Source: Paracoccaceae bacterium (GTDB lineage Bacteria; Pseudomonadota; Alphaproteobacteria; Rhodobacterales; Rhodobacteraceae). From it: 6,948 nucleotides of DNA. Below the pieces are notes generated by a model. The model did no database searches. It was given only the letters and a program-made list of their open reading frames with translations, and was not told the DNA's origin. Position 1 is the first letter of the stretch. Each line of letters begins with the position of its first letter. Below are positions 6,169 to 6,948 of the stretch, piece after piece. The position numbers were made by a program, and so were the translations under genes. Where the stretch lies: assembly GCA_012036325.1 (NCBI GenBank), contig JAAUPC010000188.1, positions 1 to 6,948 of the forward strand. The letters are read 5' to 3'.

Positions 6169-6747
6169 TCAGCGCGGGTGCGGTGCGCGGACCGACCACC
6201 CCGACCCGTCCTGCAAGGCGGCCTCCAGGGCCTCTACGTCCGGCACAGTCGTGAACAGGCCTTGCAGCGACGGCGCGGCGAAGCCTTCGGCGACAATATG
6301 GTCAATCAGCGCCAGCAGCGGTTGCCAGTAGCCGTCAACGTCCAGAAGGAAGATCGGTTTGCCATGCAACCCGATCTGCGCCCAGGTCAGAACTTCAAAG
6401 AATTCGTCCAGCGACCCGGCACCGCCCGGCAGCACCACCACCGCATCCGAGTTCATGAACATCACCTTTTTCCGCTCATGCATGTCCTCGGTGACGATCA
6501 GGGTCGTCAGATCGCGCTTGCCTTGTTCGCGGCCCAGAAGATGCGTCGGGATCACGCCAAGGGTGCTTGCCCCGGCTTCGATGGCGGCGCGCGCCGTCTC
6601 GCCCATCAGGCCGACATCGCCTGCCCCGTAGACCAGCCGCCAACCGTTGCGCGCAATGGCCATGCCAAGCGCCCGGGCCCCTGCCGTATAGGCCGGACGC
6701 ACCCCGGAACGCGAGCCGCAAAAGACGCAGAGGGAACGCAATGCCAT
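6169..6747 (-). CDS. LOG family protein (TIGR00730-type Rossmann fold)
   Basis: From the ATG at 6747 it encodes 192 residues, beginning MALRSLCVFCGSRSG, the usual size and opening of LOG-family proteins. The family signature PGGxGTxxE is present as PGGAGSLDE (residues 107-115, Ser for Thr at 112), with the conserved MHERK at 89-93 and VYGAGDVGLMGE near 39-50. Characterised members hydrolyse nucleoside 5'-monophosphates such as cytokinin riboside monophosphates to base plus ribose phosphate; in most bacteria the physiological substrate is not known. A longer in-frame reading from a TTG at 6801 exists, but I prefer the ATG because the family starts there and AGGG lies a few bases before it. It is the first gene of the leftward unit, 13 bases ahead of the first glycosyltransferase. 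The frame is intact and the family call is secure; the substrate is not. Confidence 0.9.
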   Translation of the reverse strand: MALRSLCVFCGSRSGVRPAYTAGARALGMAIARNGWRLVYGAGDVGLMGETARAAIEAGASTLGVIPTHLLGREQGKRDLTTLIVTEDMHERKKVMFMNSDAVVVLPGGAGSLDEFFEVLTWAQIGLHGKPIFLLDVDGYWQPLLALIDHIVAEGFAAPSLQGLFTTVPDVEALEAALQDGSGWSVRAPHPR

Positions 6748-6778
6748 GTCAGCCCTGAAAACGGTTGCTTTGGGCCGA

Positions 6779-6807
6779 GATATAAAGATTCCTGACGACA
6801 AGGAAAG
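6779..6807 (-). promoter_or_regulatory. Possible promoter of the LOG-glycosyltransferase unit
   Basis: On the minus strand TATATC (6784-6779) makes a fair -10 inside an AT-rich patch, with CTTTCC (6807-6802) as a weak -35 at 17-base spacing. It lies about 32 bases before the LOG ATG. The AT-rich patch is the stronger part of the evidence. Confidence 0.3.
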
Positions 6808-6838
6808 CGGCGCGGCATAGCGCGCTGGAAAAGCGGTG

Positions 6839-6853
6839 CGGCACGCCGTGCCG
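6839..6853. promoter_or_regulatory. Short inverted repeat in the divergent intergenic region
   Basis: CGGCACG and CGTGCCG flank a single central C. The dyad lies between the LOG gene and the possible plus-strand gene starting at 6868, just before that gene's ribosome binding site, so it could be an operator or hairpin. In DNA this GC-rich it may also be chance. Confidence 0.25.
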
Positions 6854-6867
6854 GGGGGAGGGTGCGA

Positions 6868-6948
6868 ATGTCGGCATGGGCAGGCTTGGGGCGCGGGACG
6901 CGCGGCGTGATATTGGGCGCTGGCGGGGCGCTGGTCCTGGGGCGGGCT
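6868..6948 (+). CDS. Possible N-terminus of a divergent gene, cut by the window edge
   Basis: An ATG at 6868 opens 27 codons that stay open to the window end, reading MSAWAGLGRGTRGVILGAGG then ALVLGRA. A strong purine tract GGGGGGAGG (6854-6862) lies five bases before the ATG. The stretch after the Arg residues (GVILGAGGALVLG) is mildly hydrophobic and could be the start of a signal peptide or membrane anchor. No family can be named from 27 residues. The gene would be divergent from the LOG gene, with about 120 bases between the starts. Very high GC makes open frames common by chance, so this is a tentative call. Confidence 0.4.
   Translation, partial: MSAWAGLGRGTRGVILGAGGALVLGRA

Noticed and set aside
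5172..6795. Long plus-strand open frames opposite the upstream glycosyltransferase and the LOG gene (5172-5828, 6121-6795)
   Set aside because: Both are antisense shadows of well-supported minus-strand genes; they show no signal, motif or ribosome binding site.
1..6948. CRISPR array, tRNA or rRNA gene, insertion sequence
   Set aside because: No regularly spaced repeats, no cloverleaf or rRNA-like stretch, and no transposase frame or terminal inverted repeats were found, even around the left-end joins.

Overview
The window looks like GC-rich alphaproteobacterial DNA, most likely from the Rhodobacteraceae/Paracoccaceae. The evidence is the heterotetrameric sarcosine oxidase genes (soxA, soxG), an Fe-type superoxide dismutase, a LOG-family protein, and glycosyltransferases of a type common in that group. 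The taxon call is from protein resemblance read by eye; no search was run.

Layout. Positions 1-560 are a mosaic of gene scraps. From left to right these are a minus-strand piece resembling an SMP-30/gluconolactonase-type beta-propeller, a minus-strand piece resembling DUF4276, and a plus-strand C-terminal piece of aspartyl-tRNA synthetase. Positions 561-2429 hold the C-terminal part of sarcosine oxidase alpha (soxA). It lacks its N-terminal half and is interrupted by three apparent single-base losses. It runs with an 8-base overlap into an intact soxG (2422-2967), which is closed by a clear rho-independent terminator. A small gene for an exported protein (3084-3479) follows, then intact sodB (3624-4226) with its own terminator. 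On the minus strand, three genes are transcribed leftward from about 6.75 kb: a LOG-family gene (6169-6747), then two tandem paralogous glycosyltransferases (5262-6155 and 4316-5209). At the right edge the first 27 codons of a possible divergent plus-strand gene are visible.

How they fit together. soxA and soxG encode two of the four subunits of the enzyme that oxidises sarcosine to glycine, passing the methyl carbon to tetrahydrofolate and making H2O2. This is a late step of glycine betaine and choline breakdown. sodB is a separate unit for superoxide removal. The LOG-GT-GT cluster is probably one transcription unit; its glycan target cannot be read from this window.

No clearly new biological system is visible. 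The points most worth checking are the scrambled, frame-broken left 2.1 kb (real decay or rearrangement, or an assembly fault near a contig end), a perfect 22-bp palindrome at one of the soxA frame breaks, and the uneven divergence of the glycosyltransferase pair.
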